This document shows positions 52,986 to 63,689 of a stretch of 64,000 nucleotides of DNA, one piece after another. Within the stretch, counting starts at the first letter, position 1. Each line of letters starts with the position of its first letter. Under the pieces are notes generated by a model. It had not been told where the DNA came from. It worked only from the letters and a program-made list of their open reading frames with translations, and made no database searches. This DNA comes from Leifsonia sp. 466MF (lineage in GTDB: Bacteria; Actinomycetota; Actinomycetes; Actinomycetales; Microbacteriaceae), in assembly GCF_900100265.1 (NCBI RefSeq), contig NZ_LT629696.1, positions 248,001-312,000 on the forward strand, read 5' to 3'. The translations under genes and the position numbers were made by a program.

Positions 52986-53578
52986 TCACTCCCGGAAGAG
53001 GTGGACGGCCTCGCGCGCGGCGTAGGCGACGATGACGAGGGCGGCCACCGGGTCCGCCCACCACCAGCCGAGGAGCCCGTCGAGGCCGATCCCGAGCAGG
53101 ACGCTCGTGGCGAGGATGCCGTCCACCAGGGTGACGCGCCCTTCGGCGGCCAGCACCGGGTTGGCGAGGAGGCGGCCGACGCGTGCCTTCCCGAAGGCCA
53201 GCAGGAACATGACGGCGGCGGTCGCGGCCGTCCATCCCGCTCCCAACGGGCTCGGAGCTGCGCGGTGGCCCGTCGCCAGCGTGACGGCCGCTTGGACGAG
53301 CAGGTAGGCGCCGAGGAGGACGAAGGCGATGCCGATCAACCGGAGGGCGAGTCGCTGCCGCCTCTCGTCCGATCCGGTGAGTTCCCAGATCACCACCGTG
53401 CTGGCGCCGATCTCGATAAGGCTGTCGAGTCCGAATCCGAGCAGGGCGACCGAGGCGCTGGAGGAGACCGCGATCGCGAGGACGACGACGCCGACGACGT
53501 TCCAGCCGAGGGTGGTCGCTTCCAGGCCGATGCCGGCCCGGACGAGCCTCTTCCGGCGTGCGACCTCCGCGGATGTGC

Positions 53579-53582
<4 letters not shown>
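52986..53582 (-). CDS. Short CDF-like cation transporter
   Basis: This 198-residue protein has five or six transmembrane segments and no C-terminal cytoplasmic domain. The metal-site region of the second helix reads GLDSLIEIGAS and of the fifth LVDGILATS, so Asp/Glu replace the usual His-Asp pair. It resembles CDF-superfamily cation transporters but is shorter than the usual 290 residues. It overlaps the full-length CDF gene (ATGA), suggesting a joint or alternative-substrate role. Confidence 0.75.
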
Positions 53583-54672
<1,090 letters not shown>

Positions 54673-54676
<4 letters not shown>

Positions 54677-55053
54677 GCGGTCGCCTCGTCCTCTGCCGTC
54701 GGCGCCTGGTGGTGGTGGCGCGGCGTGCCGCCGAGCGAGTGCTCGGCCTGGAAGATCGCGTCGCTCACGAGGCGGCTCGCGTGCTCGTTCTCCAGCCGGT
54801 AGAACACCCGCTGGCCGTCCTGCCGGGTGGCGACGATCCGTGCCAGCCGGAGTTTCGCCAGGTGCTGCGACACCGCTGCGGGCTGTTTGTCGAGGATGTC
54901 CGCGAGATGGTTCACCGACAGCTCGCCCGCATCCCGGAGCGCCAGGACGATGCGCACGCGGGTGGCATCCGCCAGCATCGCGAAGACCTCGACGGCGAGT
55001 TCCACGTACTGGCTGTCGGGGAGACGCCCGCATATCGGCTTATCTGCATGCAT
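54673..55053 (-). CDS. ArsR/SmtB family metal-sensing repressor
   Basis: This 126-residue winged-helix repressor has VFAMLADATRVRIVLALRDAGELSVNHLADILDKQPAAVSQHLAKLR and a His-rich tail (GTPRHHH) that could bind metal. ATG at 55053 gives the MHADKP start typical of actinobacterial homologues; a GTG at 55074 is an alternative. The start codon sits inside a 20-bp palindrome, the presumed operator. It leads the CDF-CDF-DUF1232 operon. Confidence 0.87.
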
Positions 55054-55061
55054 ACGCAGAT
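55042..55061. promoter_or_regulatory. Candidate ArsR/SmtB operator
   Basis: The inverted repeat ATCTGC-atgcatac-GCAGAT, extended by flanking TT and AA, covers the ATG of the repressor gene. Imperfect palindromes of this size around the start are usual for SmtB/CzrA-type autorepression. Confidence 0.65.
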
Positions 55062-55103
55062 TAAAGCGCGTCACCTCCGATCGAGCAACCCGGGGGCGGC
55101 CGA

Positions 55104-55109
55104 TAGGGT
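55104..55109 (+). promoter_or_regulatory. -10 box for leaderless GNAT gene
   Basis: TAGGGT is followed after 6 bases (gcgtga) by the ATG at 55116. Confidence 0.5.
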
Positions 55110-55115
55110 GCGTGA

Positions 55116-55668
55116 ATGGCCGTCTCTCTCCATCCGCTCGATCCGTATGGGGCGGATCGGGACGCCCTCATCGACTTCCTGACGGGCAACGAGTTCCCGT
55201 TCCATGTCGCGCCGAGGCTTGACCGCGCTGCAGCACTCGCCGCGATCGACGCGGGTGCGTATGGCGATGACGACCACGCTGCGTTCTGGCTTCAGGTGCC
55301 GAGCGGAGAGCGGATCGGCACGGTTCGGTTGGACGATCTGGGCGACCCCACGCCGTTGGTCGACCTGAGGCTCGACGGTGGCATGCGTGGTCGCGGGCTG
55401 GGCACGAAGGCCCTGCGCGCGACGACGGATTTCGTGTTCGACAGCATGGCCGCCGTCAACCGCTTCGAGGGGCAGACGCGCGAGGACAACACCGCGATGC
55501 GGCGGGTGTTCGCGCTGCGGATGGGTCAAGGAGGCCCATTACCGCGAGGCCTGGCCCGTGCCGGGGCGGGAACCCGTCGCGTCCGTCGCGTATGCGATAC
55601 TCCGGCGCGACTGGAGAGACGGCACGACGACGCCCGTGCCCTGGGAGGACGAACCGCGTCCTCGGTAG
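55116..55668 (+). pseudogene. GNAT acetyltransferase, frameshifted
   Basis: The first frame (55116 to about 55513) gives an N-acetyltransferase with HPLDPYGADRDALIDFL, RIGTVRLDDLGDPTPLVDL, the acetyl-CoA loop GGMRGRGLGTKAL and TREDNTAMRRVFA. The expected ending, CGWVKEAHYREAWPVPGREP...DWRDG, is present in another frame to a stop at 55668. The switch is in the cgcgctgcgg run around 55510-55520 and needs one base added or two removed. The first frame otherwise runs on to 55775 through unrelated sequence. Either a true mutation or a sequence error. Confidence 0.75.
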
Positions 55669-55672
55669 GGCG

Positions 55673-57331
55673 TCAGGCCGAATCTCCCCGCCCGGACGGG
55701 GGCTGGACCGAGATCCCGGCCCTCTGTGCGATGTCGGCCGCGGCGGCCCGCGAGTTGACGCCGAGCTTGCGGTAGAGCCGGGAGGCGGTGGCCTTGAGCG
55801 TGTTCGGACTGATGAAGAGCTCCGTCGCGATCTCGCTCATGGAACGGGTGGTCGTGAGCTGCTGCAGCACGTCGCGTTCCCGCTTGGTCAGCGACCCGAC
55901 CTCCGTTGCCGACTCTCTTCGTCGCGGCGCGAGGAGGCTGTGGGCACCGGGAGCCAGGGTCTGCAGGTGCGCGTCACTGATGAGGTGGTAGCTGGCGCGC
56001 ATGTCCTCCTGCTCGATGATGGAGTGTGCGAGCCGGAAATTGTGGGCGGCGGAGCGGGAGCGTTGCAGCGCGAGGGACGATGCGGCCGTGATGAGGAAGG
56101 CGCCGGCGCGCACGCGGGGCGGGCTGAGGGGTTCGGCGGCCTGCGCGGCGTCGTCGATCGCCTCGATGAAGCGGCCGCGCCGGTACTCGCCGATGGCCCG
56201 GAGCAGGTGGTCGTCGGGGGTCACCGGACGGTGTCCGGCCACGGATCGGCCCAGCCGCATCCACGTGGCGCGCACGTACTGCCCGTTCATCCCGCGATTG
56301 GAGACCGCCGGCGGGTGCCTCCCGAGCTCGCGGGCGAGCTCCTCTTCGAGGAGCACCTGCTCGGCCTTCGTGTGAGCGAGGAAGGACCGCACCCAGCTGG
56401 CGGCCGCCCAGTACTCGCCGACCGGGTGGGCCGCGACGAGCGCGAGTTCGTGCGCGGATGCATCCTCCTGCACGCGGTCGGCGTGGACGAGGGCGGCGGC
56501 GAGATGGTGGGCGGCGTCGTAGCGCGGGTTCGATTCGCCGGTGTTCCTGGCGCGGTGCGCCCAGTCGAGTGCCGCGCTCAGCCGGCCTCGAGCGGCGAGA
56601 TGCCAGGCGAGGTGGCCGGCGGCGCGGCGGGCGACCTGGGGCTGCTCGGTCATCACGGCGACGCGGTGCGCTTCTTCGTACTCGTAGGCGACGGGGAGGG
56701 TGTGGTCCCCGGAGAGCTCGAGCGCCCGGCCCCACTGCACGAACAGATGCGGGAGGTTGGCGAGACGGTGCCCGACCTCGCCCGGCTCCGCTGCCGTCAG
56801 CGCCCGGCGTGCCTCGGTCGCGGCCTCGACCGCCGCCGCGTGCTGTCCCTTGGTGCGTGCCGTGGCCGATGTGCCGGTGAGCCCGATCAGGTACTCCACG
56901 AGATCGCCTGAGCGTCGACCGGGGACGGTCGTCGCAGCGGGATGCTGCTCGAAGCGGTCGGGACCGCCTCCCGAGACGACGTGCTTGAGGTAGTTCGCTG
57001 CGGACACCAGGGCGACATTGTCGACGAATGCTTCTCCGGGGAGCGCCCGGAGGGCGGCGAGCAGGGCTGCGGGGTCGGTGTGCGCGTACCGGTCCCAGTG
57101 TTCCGCGATCACCGCGGCCGCGGCGGCCGAACCGGCCCGGCACGCCGTCTCGGCGACGACCGCGGCAAGGCTGTCTGCGGGTACGCCCTCCTCGGTCCCA
57201 CGGTGGTCGCCATCGGCGGGGAGCGAGTCTGACGGGGAGGGCACGGACGGAGTTCCTACAGGGTCGGGGGAGGGGCGGAGCGGATGCCGAGGCGCGTCGG
57301 CGGGGACGATCACCTCGATTCGATTGAACAC
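55673..57331 (-). CDS. LuxR-type regulator with long helical sensor region
   Basis: This 552-residue protein has a C-terminal LuxR HTH (about 480-545: SLTKRERDVLQQL, MSEIATELFISPNTLKATASRLYRKLGV). Before it come about 400 residues of TPR-like helical repeats (LAWHLAARGRLSAALDWAHRA). No P-loop is present, so it is a degenerate MalT/LAL relative. Convergent with the GNAT gene by 4 bases and divergent from the large surface-protein gene, which it may control. Confidence 0.85.
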   Translation of the reverse strand: MFNRIEVIVPADAPRHPLRPSPDPVGTPSVPSPSDSLPADGDHRGTEEGVPADSLAAVVAETACRAGSAAAAAVIAEHWDRYAHTDPAALLAALRALPGEAFVDNVALVSAANYLKHVVSGGGPDRFEQHPAATTVPGRRSGDLVEYLIGLTGTSATARTKGQHAAAVEAATEARRALTAAEPGEVGHRLANLPHLFVQWGRALELSGDHTLPVAYEYEEAHRVAVMTEQPQVARRAAGHLAWHLAARGRLSAALDWAHRARNTGESNPRYDAAHHLAAALVHADRVQEDASAHELALVAAHPVGEYWAAASWVRSFLAHTKAEQVLLEEELARELGRHPPAVSNRGMNGQYVRATWMRLGRSVAGHRPVTPDDHLLRAIGEYRRGRFIEAIDDAAQAAEPLSPPRVRAGAFLITAASSLALQRSRSAAHNFRLAHSIIEQEDMRASYHLISDAHLQTLAPGAHSLLAPRRRESATEVGSLTKRERDVLQQLTTTRSMSEIATELFISPNTLKATASRLYRKLGVNSRAAAADIAQRAGISVQPPSGRGDSA

Positions 57332-57510
57332 GTCCCCGGAGCCGATTGTGGTCCTTCACCTGGGGGACATTCGGTATTCGTCAGGGTTAAATCCGGGGTG
57401 AATTTCTGTTCGTCGTGTGGAAATCCTTCACGCCCCCTCAGAAGACTGAGCCTGATTCACAGGATCGTCAGCCGTCTGTCTCACTGACCGGCGGACGGGG
57501 GAGGACACCA

Positions 57511-60500
57511 ATGCACCTGGCAGCTCGGCACCGGAGACGGCGCAACGCTCAGCACTCAACGGACTCGTCGTCGGGAAGACGGCTGGTCTTCTCGCTGAGC
57601 AACCGCCGCAGCAGATTCGCGGCAGCCGTTCTCAGCGTCGGACTGCTCGCGAGCGGGCTGAGCACGTGGGCGCTGCTGGGCACGTCGGCTGCTCCGGCCG
57701 CGGCTGCTCCCGGCAACCCGGGCACCCCGTCGGCGCCGACCGTGGCGTTCCAGGAGAACTTCGAGAACGGGGTCGGCAACACGCCCGTCGCTCTGACGGC
57801 GTACACCGGCGTTACCGGTCAGAAGTACACGGCCGACCCGGCGTGGCTCACCGGGTGCAACGGGCAGATCCGCAACTTCAACACACCGGCCTCCACTCTC
57901 GGCAACTGCATCAACGACACGGAGACGGCGAACCTCAACCAGCTGGCCTATGCGCTCGGTGCCCACAGTGGAGCGCAGACGCCCGCGTCGAACCATGCCG
58001 TGACGGCCTACACCGAGGGCAACCCCGGCGCCAACGCCACCGAGTTCCGGACGGCGACCAACGTTCCGCTGGCCTCGTCGTCCGGGCGGTTCTTGACGTT
58101 CAGCGTCGACACCGCCGCGGTCAACTGCCAGGTGTCAGCGCCCCTGTACCAGTTCGCATTCCTCGATCAGGCGGGAACCGCCACGAACGTCGGTGGGCAG
58201 CTCAACGCCTGCACCTCGACGCAGACCGTCAATGTCCCCGCCAATGGCACCCTGCCCGCTCGTGCGATCAACGTCGGCACCTACACGTCGAACGGTTCGG
58301 TCCTCCTCAACGGATCCACTCTGGGCATTCGCATGCAGAATGCGAACGGATCCGGGACCGGTAACGACGCCGCCTTCGACAACATCCGCATCCTGGATGT
58401 GACCCCGCAGCTCGATAAGGCTTTTACTCCCACAGCAGTTCAGACCGGTGGAACCTCGACCCTCACCTTCACCGTCACGAACACCAGCGAGCTAGCCTCG
58501 AAGGCGGGCTGGGGCTTCACCGACACCCTCCCGGCCGGTCTGACACTGGCGAACGGCACTGTGGGCGGCACCTGTAACGCGACGACCACGGCTGTCGCGG
58601 GCGGCACGACCGTCGCCGTGACCAACGGCACCCTCGCCGCCGGCCAGGCCTCGTGCACCATCACGGTGCAGGTCACCTCCCCGGTCGCGGGCAGCTTCAC
58701 CAACGGCCCGGGCAACGTCACCACGGTCGGCCTGAACGAGCCCGGCACCAGCACCGTCACCTTCTCCGACCCGTCCTACACCGTGACGAAGACCGCCTCG
58801 ACCGCGGTCGCAAACCCGGGCGGTACCGTCACCTACACGGTGTCGGTGAAGAACACGGGCGCGTGGCCGTACACGGCCGCGAACCCGGCCTCGTTCACCG
58901 ACGACCTGTCGAAGGTGCTCGATGACGCCACGATCAGCTCCGGACCCACCAACGGGGCAACCGTGAACGGAACCACCCTCACCTGGTCGGGCCCTCTCGC
59001 TGTGGGCGCGACGCAGACGATCACTTACACCGTGACGGTCGGAGCGGCCGGCACGGGCGACGGGGTGCTGACGAACGCCGTCGTCCCGGGCAACGGCGGA
59101 ACCTGCGACCCGGCCGGCTCCTGCACGACGACCACCCCGGTGCAGGCATTCAGCGTGACCAAGAAGGCCGACAAGACCGATGTCGTGCCCGGCCAGACGA
59201 TCAACTACACGATCACGGTGAAGAACACCGGTGTGGTCGACTACACGGCCGCTGCGCCGGCGTCGTTCACCGACGATCTGTCGGCCGTCCTCGACGACGC
59301 CACGTACAACAATGACGCGACGAGCGGTGCCACTTACGCGGCACCGACCCTCTCGTGGTCCGGCGCCCTCGCTGTCGGCGACACCGTCACGATCACCTAC
59401 TCCGTGACGGTGAACGACCCGATCACCGGAGACTCGCACGTGGACAACGCCGTGGTCACCCCGCCCGGGGTGGGCGGCGACTGCCCGGCCGGGTCGACCA
59501 ATCCGGACTGCATCGTGCTGATCCCGTCGGGCTCCTTCACGGTCGCGAAGACGGCGTCCACGACGGAGGTCACCGCGGGCAGCACGGTCACGTACACGGT
59601 GACGGTGACCAACACCGGCGCCCGCGACTACACCGCCGCCCTTCCGGCCAGCTTCACGGACGACCTGTCCCGTGTTCTGGATGACGCAACCGTTACCGCC
59701 GGTCCGGACAACGGAGCGACCATCAACGGGAACGCCCTGTCGTGGTCGGGTCCGCTCGCGGCCGGTGCGACAGTCGTGATCACGTACACCGTGACGGTGA
59801 ACAACCCGGACACCGGCGACAAGGAACTGCGGAACACGGTCAGCCCGACCGGCCCTGGCGGCTCGTGCGACCCGGCCGGGGAGTGCACGACCACCACGAA
59901 CGTGCGCTCCTTCACCACCGCGAAGTCGGCGTCGCCGGCCGGTGCGGTGAACCCGGGCGAGACGGTCACGTACACGGTCACCGTCACCAACACGGGCACC
60001 GCCGACTTCACCGCGGCCAACCCCGCCGGCTTCACCGACGACCTGTCGGCAGTGCTGGATGACGCCACCATCACCGGTGGTCCGGACAACGGAGCGACCA
60101 TCACCGGGAGCACGCTGTCCTGGTCCGGCGCCCTCGCGGCCGGCGCCACGATCGTGATCACCTACACGGCGACGGTCAACACCCCCGACACCGGCGACCA
60201 CACGCTGACCAACGCGGTGGTCCCGGGCGACGGCGGCAGCTGCCTCACGGCAGGCGACTGCGCGACCACCACCCCGGTGCAGTCGTACACGGTCGCCAAG
60301 GCCTCGTCGGCGGCCGGCCCGGTGCACCCGGGTGACACGGTGACGTACACGGTCACCGTGACCAACACCGGTCAGGCCGACTACACCGCCACCGCTCCGG
60401 CGTCGGTGACCGACGACCTCTCGCAGGTGCTGGACGACGCCACCTATGTGGCCGGTTCGGCCACCAACGGCGCGATCGTCAACGGCACAACGCTGACCTG

Positions 60501-61920
60501 GTCGGGCCCGCTCGCTGTCGGCGCGGTCCAGACGATCACCTACCAGGTGCTCGCGGGCCCGGCCGGTACGGGTGACGGCACGCTGACCAACACGGTCACG
60601 GCGTCTCCGGGCGACGGTGGTGGCTGCGCGACCCCGGGCGACTGCACCACGACGAACCTGCTGCAGGCGTTCACCGTGACCAAGACGGCCGACAAGGCCG
60701 ACGTGGTCCCCGGCGACATCGTGACGTTCACCGTCACGGTGAAGAACACCGGACAGGTCGACTACACCGCTACCGACCCGGCCTCCTTCACCGACGACCT
60801 GTCGGCCGTGCTGGATGACGCCTCCTACAACAACGACGCCACCGCGGGAGCAACCTACGCGGCACCGACGCTGTCGTGGTCGGGTGCCGTCGCCGTCGGG
60901 GACACGGTGACGGTGACGTACTCGGTGACCGTCAACGATCCGGACACGGGCGACAAGATGATCACCAACACGGTCGTCACCCCGCCCGGTGGTGACTGCC
61001 CGGCCGGCACCGACAACGCCGCGTGCACCGTTCAGATCCCGTCGGGGTCGTTCACGGTGGCCAAGGCCGCGTCCTCGCAGACCGTCACTCCCGGCGGCAC
61101 CATCACCTACACGGTGACGGTGGTCAACACCGGCAAGGCGGACTACACCGCGGCCGAGCCGGCGTCGTTCAGCGACGACCTGACCAACGTCCTCGACGAC
61201 GCCGCCTACAACGGTGACGCCAGCAACGGTGCGACCGTGGCCGGAAACACGCTCAGCTGGGCCGGTCCGCTCGCGGTCGGCCAGACGGTGAAGGTCACGT
61301 ACTCGGTGACGGTGAACAGCCCGGATGCGGGCAACCACCACCTGGTCAACGCGGTCATGCCCACCGGGCCGGGCGGGTCGTGCGACCCGGCGGGCAGCTG
61401 CCTGACCAACACCCCGGTCGCCTCGTACACGGTGCACAAGACGGTCTCCACGACCAGCACCGTGAAGCCGGGAGCCGTGGTCAGCTACACGGTCACCGTC
61501 ACGAACACGGGTGAGTTCGCCTACACCGCGAGCACTCCCGCGAAGTTCACCGACAACATGAGCGACGTGCTCGACGACGCCCACTACAACGGCGACGCGA
61601 CGCACGGAGCGACCCTCAGTGGCACCGTGCTCTCCTGGGCCGGCCCGCTGGCAGTCGGCGAGACGATCGACGTCACGTACTCGGTGACGGTCAACAACCC
61701 GGCGGCGGGCAACCACCGCCTGGTCAACACCGTCGACCCTGTCGTGGACGGCGGATCGTGCGACCCGTCGGGCGCCTGCGACACCCGCACGCCGATCGAC
61801 CCGGGCCCCGGCCTGGCGTTCACCGGTAGCGATCTGGTCGCACCCGGGATCATCGCCCTGCTGCTGCTGGGCGCCGGAGCAGCCTTCGTGCTGATCCGCC
61901 GACGCCGCGCGACCGAGTAA
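57511..61920 (+). CDS. Large DUF11-repeat cell-wall protein with LAxTG sortase motif
   Basis: This 1469-residue exported protein starts at the ATG preceded by GGGGAGGA. It has a long N-region, a signal-peptide core (FAAAVLSVGLLASGLSTWALL) and an N-terminal domain (about 70-290). One atypical and then eight DUF11 repeats of about 125 residues follow, each with YTVTVTNTG, FTDDLSxVLDDA and LxWSGPLAVG. It ends GLAFTGS, a hydrophobic helix and RRRRATE: an LAxTG wall-sorting signal for a class E sortase. Repeats 2 and 6 are near identical over YNNDAT...YAAPTLSWSG, pointing to recent duplication. Probably an adhesin or surface stalk. Confidence 0.92.
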   Translation: MHLAARHRRRRNAQHSTDSSSGRRLVFSLSNRRSRFAAAVLSVGLLASGLSTWALLGTSAAPAAAAPGNPGTPSAPTVAFQENFENGVGNTPVALTAYTGVTGQKYTADPAWLTGCNGQIRNFNTPASTLGNCINDTETANLNQLAYALGAHSGAQTPASNHAVTAYTEGNPGANATEFRTATNVPLASSSGRFLTFSVDTAAVNCQVSAPLYQFAFLDQAGTATNVGGQLNACTSTQTVNVPANGTLPARAINVGTYTSNGSVLLNGSTLGIRMQNANGSGTGNDAAFDNIRILDVTPQLDKAFTPTAVQTGGTSTLTFTVTNTSELASKAGWGFTDTLPAGLTLANGTVGGTCNATTTAVAGGTTVAVTNGTLAAGQASCTITVQVTSPVAGSFTNGPGNVTTVGLNEPGTSTVTFSDPSYTVTKTASTAVANPGGTVTYTVSVKNTGAWPYTAANPASFTDDLSKVLDDATISSGPTNGATVNGTTLTWSGPLAVGATQTITYTVTVGAAGTGDGVLTNAVVPGNGGTCDPAGSCTTTTPVQAFSVTKKADKTDVVPGQTINYTITVKNTGVVDYTAAAPASFTDDLSAVLDDATYNNDATSGATYAAPTLSWSGALAVGDTVTITYSVTVNDPITGDSHVDNAVVTPPGVGGDCPAGSTNPDCIVLIPSGSFTVAKTASTTEVTAGSTVTYTVTVTNTGARDYTAALPASFTDDLSRVLDDATVTAGPDNGATINGNALSWSGPLAAGATVVITYTVTVNNPDTGDKELRNTVSPTGPGGSCDPAGECTTTTNVRSFTTAKSASPAGAVNPGETVTYTVTVTNTGTADFTAANPAGFTDDLSAVLDDATITGGPDNGATITGSTLSWSGALAAGATIVITYTATVNTPDTGDHTLTNAVVPGDGGSCLTAGDCATTTPVQSYTVAKASSAAGPVHPGDTVTYTVTVTNTGQADYTATAPASVTDDLSQVLDDATYVAGSATNGAIVNGTTLTWSGPLAVGAVQTITYQVLAGPAGTGDGTLTNTVTASPGDGGGCATPGDCTTTNLLQAFTVTKTADKADVVPGDIVTFTVTVKNTGQVDYTATDPASFTDDLSAVLDDASYNNDATAGATYAAPTLSWSGAVAVGDTVTVTYSVTVNDPDTGDKMITNTVVTPPGGDCPAGTDNAACTVQIPSGSFTVAKAASSQTVTPGGTITYTVTVVNTGKADYTAAEPASFSDDLTNVLDDAAYNGDASNGATVAGNTLSWAGPLAVGQTVKVTYSVTVNSPDAGNHHLVNAVMPTGPGGSCDPAGSCLTNTPVASYTVHKTVSTTSTVKPGAVVSYTVTVTNTGEFAYTASTPAKFTDNMSDVLDDAHYNGDATHGATLSGTVLSWAGPLAVGETIDVTYSVTVNNPAAGNHRLVNTVDPVVDGGSCDPSGACDTRTPIDPGPGLAFTGSDLVAPGIIALLLLGAGAAFVLIRRRRATE
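58777..61800 (+). repeat. Eight DUF11-coding repeats of about 375 bp
   Basis: Units begin near 58777, 59149, 59530, 59909, 60284, 60668, 61048 and 61426, each encoding a TVTKTAS-like strand, a YTVTVTNTG strand and the TDDLSxVLDDA block. Confidence 0.88.
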
Positions 61921-61930
61921 GACCCCGTGA

Positions 61931-61967
61931 CAGTGGGCCGGCATTTCCCCAAGGTGCCGGCCCACTG
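61931..61967 (+). terminator. Terminator of the DUF11 protein gene
   Basis: The perfect 13-bp stem cagtgggccggca / tgccggcccactg with an 11-base loop starts 10 bases after the stop codon. Confidence 0.9.
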
Positions 61968-62010
61968 TTGCGGGTTCCAGCTGACGTGTCCGGGGGGAGC
62001 GTCAGCCCAC

Positions 62011-62040
62011 CGAGGTGCCGGCTCGGGCGCCGGCACCTCG
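62011..62040 (-). terminator. Terminator of the molybdopterin oxidoreductase gene
   Basis: The perfect 12-bp stem cgaggtgccggc / gccggcacctcg with a 6-base loop lies 36 bases downstream of the leftward gene. Confidence 0.85.
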
Positions 62041-62075
62041 GGTCACGGAGTGCCCATCCGACGACCTCGACGCCC

Positions 62076-63623
62076 TCAGCCCACCCGCACCAGCGTCTGC
62101 TGCCATCCTGTCGATCCGTTCGGCGCGATCGGCGTGCGCTTCTGCTCCTGCACGCGGCCCGCGCGATCGGTGGCGCGCACCGCGAGGGTGTGGCTGCCCG
62201 CTGTGGCGTCCCAGTCGAGCGACCACTGCACCCAGGTGTCGGCGTTGATCGGAGTGGAGAGCGTCGCCTGCTGCCACTGGCCACCGTCGATCCGCACCTC
62301 GACGGTGCGGATGCCGACCGTCTGCGCCCACGCGACACCGGCGATCTTCGTCGGGCCGGCGGAGAGCGGCTTGTCCACGCGCGGGGTGTCGATGCGGCTG
62401 GAGAGCTTGATCGGGGCTTTCGCACTGTAGCCGCGGGGAGTCCAGTACGCCTGATCGGCGGCGAAGGTCGTCACCTTCAGCTCGGTCAGCCATTTCGTCG
62501 CCGACACGTAGCCGTACAGGCCCGGCACCACCATCCGCACCGGGAAACCGTGCTCGAGGGGGAGCGGTTCGCCGTTCATCCCGATCGCGAGGATGGCGTC
62601 GCGGCCGTCGTCGGTGAGCGCATCCAGCGGGGTGCTGGCGGTGAAGCCGTCGACGCTGCGCGACAGCACCATATCGGCGCCCCGGCGCGGACGGGCGAGG
62701 GCGAGGATGTCGCGGACCGGCACGCCGAGCCACCGCGCGTTCCCGACCAGGTTGCCGCCGACCTCGTTCGACACGCACGTCAGGGTGACGCCGTACTCGG
62801 CTGGGCGCATGTCGACGAGGTCCTGGAAGCTGAGCTCGACGCGCTTCTCGACCAACCCGTCGATGGTGAGGCGCCAATTCGCCGGGTCGACAGACGGCAC
62901 GGTGAGGGCCGTGTCCACCCGGTAGAAGTCCGTGTTCGGCGTGAAGAGAGGGCTGATGCCGGGAGCGTCGAGTTCGGCGCCGGCAGGCACTTTCAGGCGG
63001 GAGGCCGGCGTCGGGAGCGTGAGCGCCGAGCGGACCGCGGCGATGGATGACGTGGCAGCGGACCCCAGGCGCGACCCGACCCCGGCGACTAGGGCTCCCG
63101 CCGCTGCGACCGACGTGAGCACCAGGAACCGGCGGCGGTCGACGCCGACCCTTTCCGCTCCCGCGGTCCCGTCGCGCCAGGCGTGAAGCCGCCCGATCAG
63201 CAGTCGCAGCACCACCGCGCCGAGCAGGGCTCCGACCGCGGCCGGAAGGAAGCCGAACGGGCTGGCCCCCGTGCGGGTCAGCGTCGCCACCACGGCCGCG
63301 ACACCCGCGAGAACGAACAGCGCGACGCCGACCCACCGACGCCACCACTCCACCACCCCCGCGACGGCGGCGGCGACGAAGACCGCGAGGCCCAGGCTCG
63401 CCAGGAGGAACAGCTTGTCGTTCGACCCGAACAGGTCGATCGCCAGTTCCTTCGCCCAGCGGGGGACGATGTCGATCACGAACGAGCCGACCGCGATGAT
63501 CGGGCTCGCGTCGCGCACGGTCAGCAGGGCCACCAGTTCGGCCGCTCCGAGGAACACGCCACCGCTCACCGCCCCGGCGAGTGCGGCCAGGGCGATGGTG
63601 CCGATTCTCTTCTTCGCTGACAT
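62076..63623 (-). CDS. Membrane-anchored molybdopterin-dependent oxidoreductase (sulfite oxidase-like)
   Basis: This 515-residue protein has N-terminal transmembrane helices (about 8-30, 70-95, 100-120 and 130-145) and a further hydrophobic/Arg-start segment (RRRFLVLTSVAAAGALVAG, about 170-190). The oxidoreductase domain follows with the Mo-coordinating Cys in TLTCVSNEVGGNLVG, GFTASTPLDAL and HGFPVRMVVPGLYGY, and a Mo-co dimerisation domain (VEVRIDGGQWQQA) ends it. The RRRFL start of the last helix looks Tat-like. The substrate is unknown; it is divergent from a fasciclin lipoprotein, a pairing common in Actinobacteria. Confidence 0.9.
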   Translation of the reverse strand: MSAKKRIGTIALAALAGAVSGGVFLGAAELVALLTVRDASPIIAVGSFVIDIVPRWAKELAIDLFGSNDKLFLLASLGLAVFVAAAVAGVVEWWRRWVGVALFVLAGVAAVVATLTRTGASPFGFLPAAVGALLGAVVLRLLIGRLHAWRDGTAGAERVGVDRRRFLVLTSVAAAGALVAGVGSRLGSAATSSIAAVRSALTLPTPASRLKVPAGAELDAPGISPLFTPNTDFYRVDTALTVPSVDPANWRLTIDGLVEKRVELSFQDLVDMRPAEYGVTLTCVSNEVGGNLVGNARWLGVPVRDILALARPRRGADMVLSRSVDGFTASTPLDALTDDGRDAILAIGMNGEPLPLEHGFPVRMVVPGLYGYVSATKWLTELKVTTFAADQAYWTPRGYSAKAPIKLSSRIDTPRVDKPLSAGPTKIAGVAWAQTVGIRTVEVRIDGGQWQQATLSTPINADTWVQWSLDWDATAGSHTLAVRATDRAGRVQEQKRTPIAPNGSTGWQQTLVRVG

Positions 63624-63651
63624 GCCTGGAGTTCGTGGCGGAGAGGCCCCG

Positions 63652-63669
63652 CGGATTGGTTCCAATCCG
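63652..63669. promoter_or_regulatory. Palindrome between molybdopterin and fasciclin genes
   Basis: CGGATTGG-tt-CCAATCCG is a perfect 8-bp inverted repeat flanked by an outer ggccccg / cggggcc pair. Confidence 0.6.
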
Positions 63670-63689
63670 ATTCGCCGCCGGGGCCGAAC
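63662..63689 (+). promoter_or_regulatory. Possible SigK-type promoter of the fasciclin gene
   Basis: CCAATCC, 15 bases and CCGAAC resemble the mycobacterial SigK promoter (CCATCC, 16-17 bases, CCGAAT), which drives fasciclin-like mpt70/mpt83. The match is imperfect. Confidence 0.35.

Noticed and set aside
58492-61965. A very long minus-strand open frame (over 1100 codons) opposite the DUF11 protein
   Set aside because: It is the antisense of repetitive high-GC coding sequence, with low-complexity Arg/Gly/Val content and no domain. The plus-strand protein has a signal, repeats and a sorting motif.
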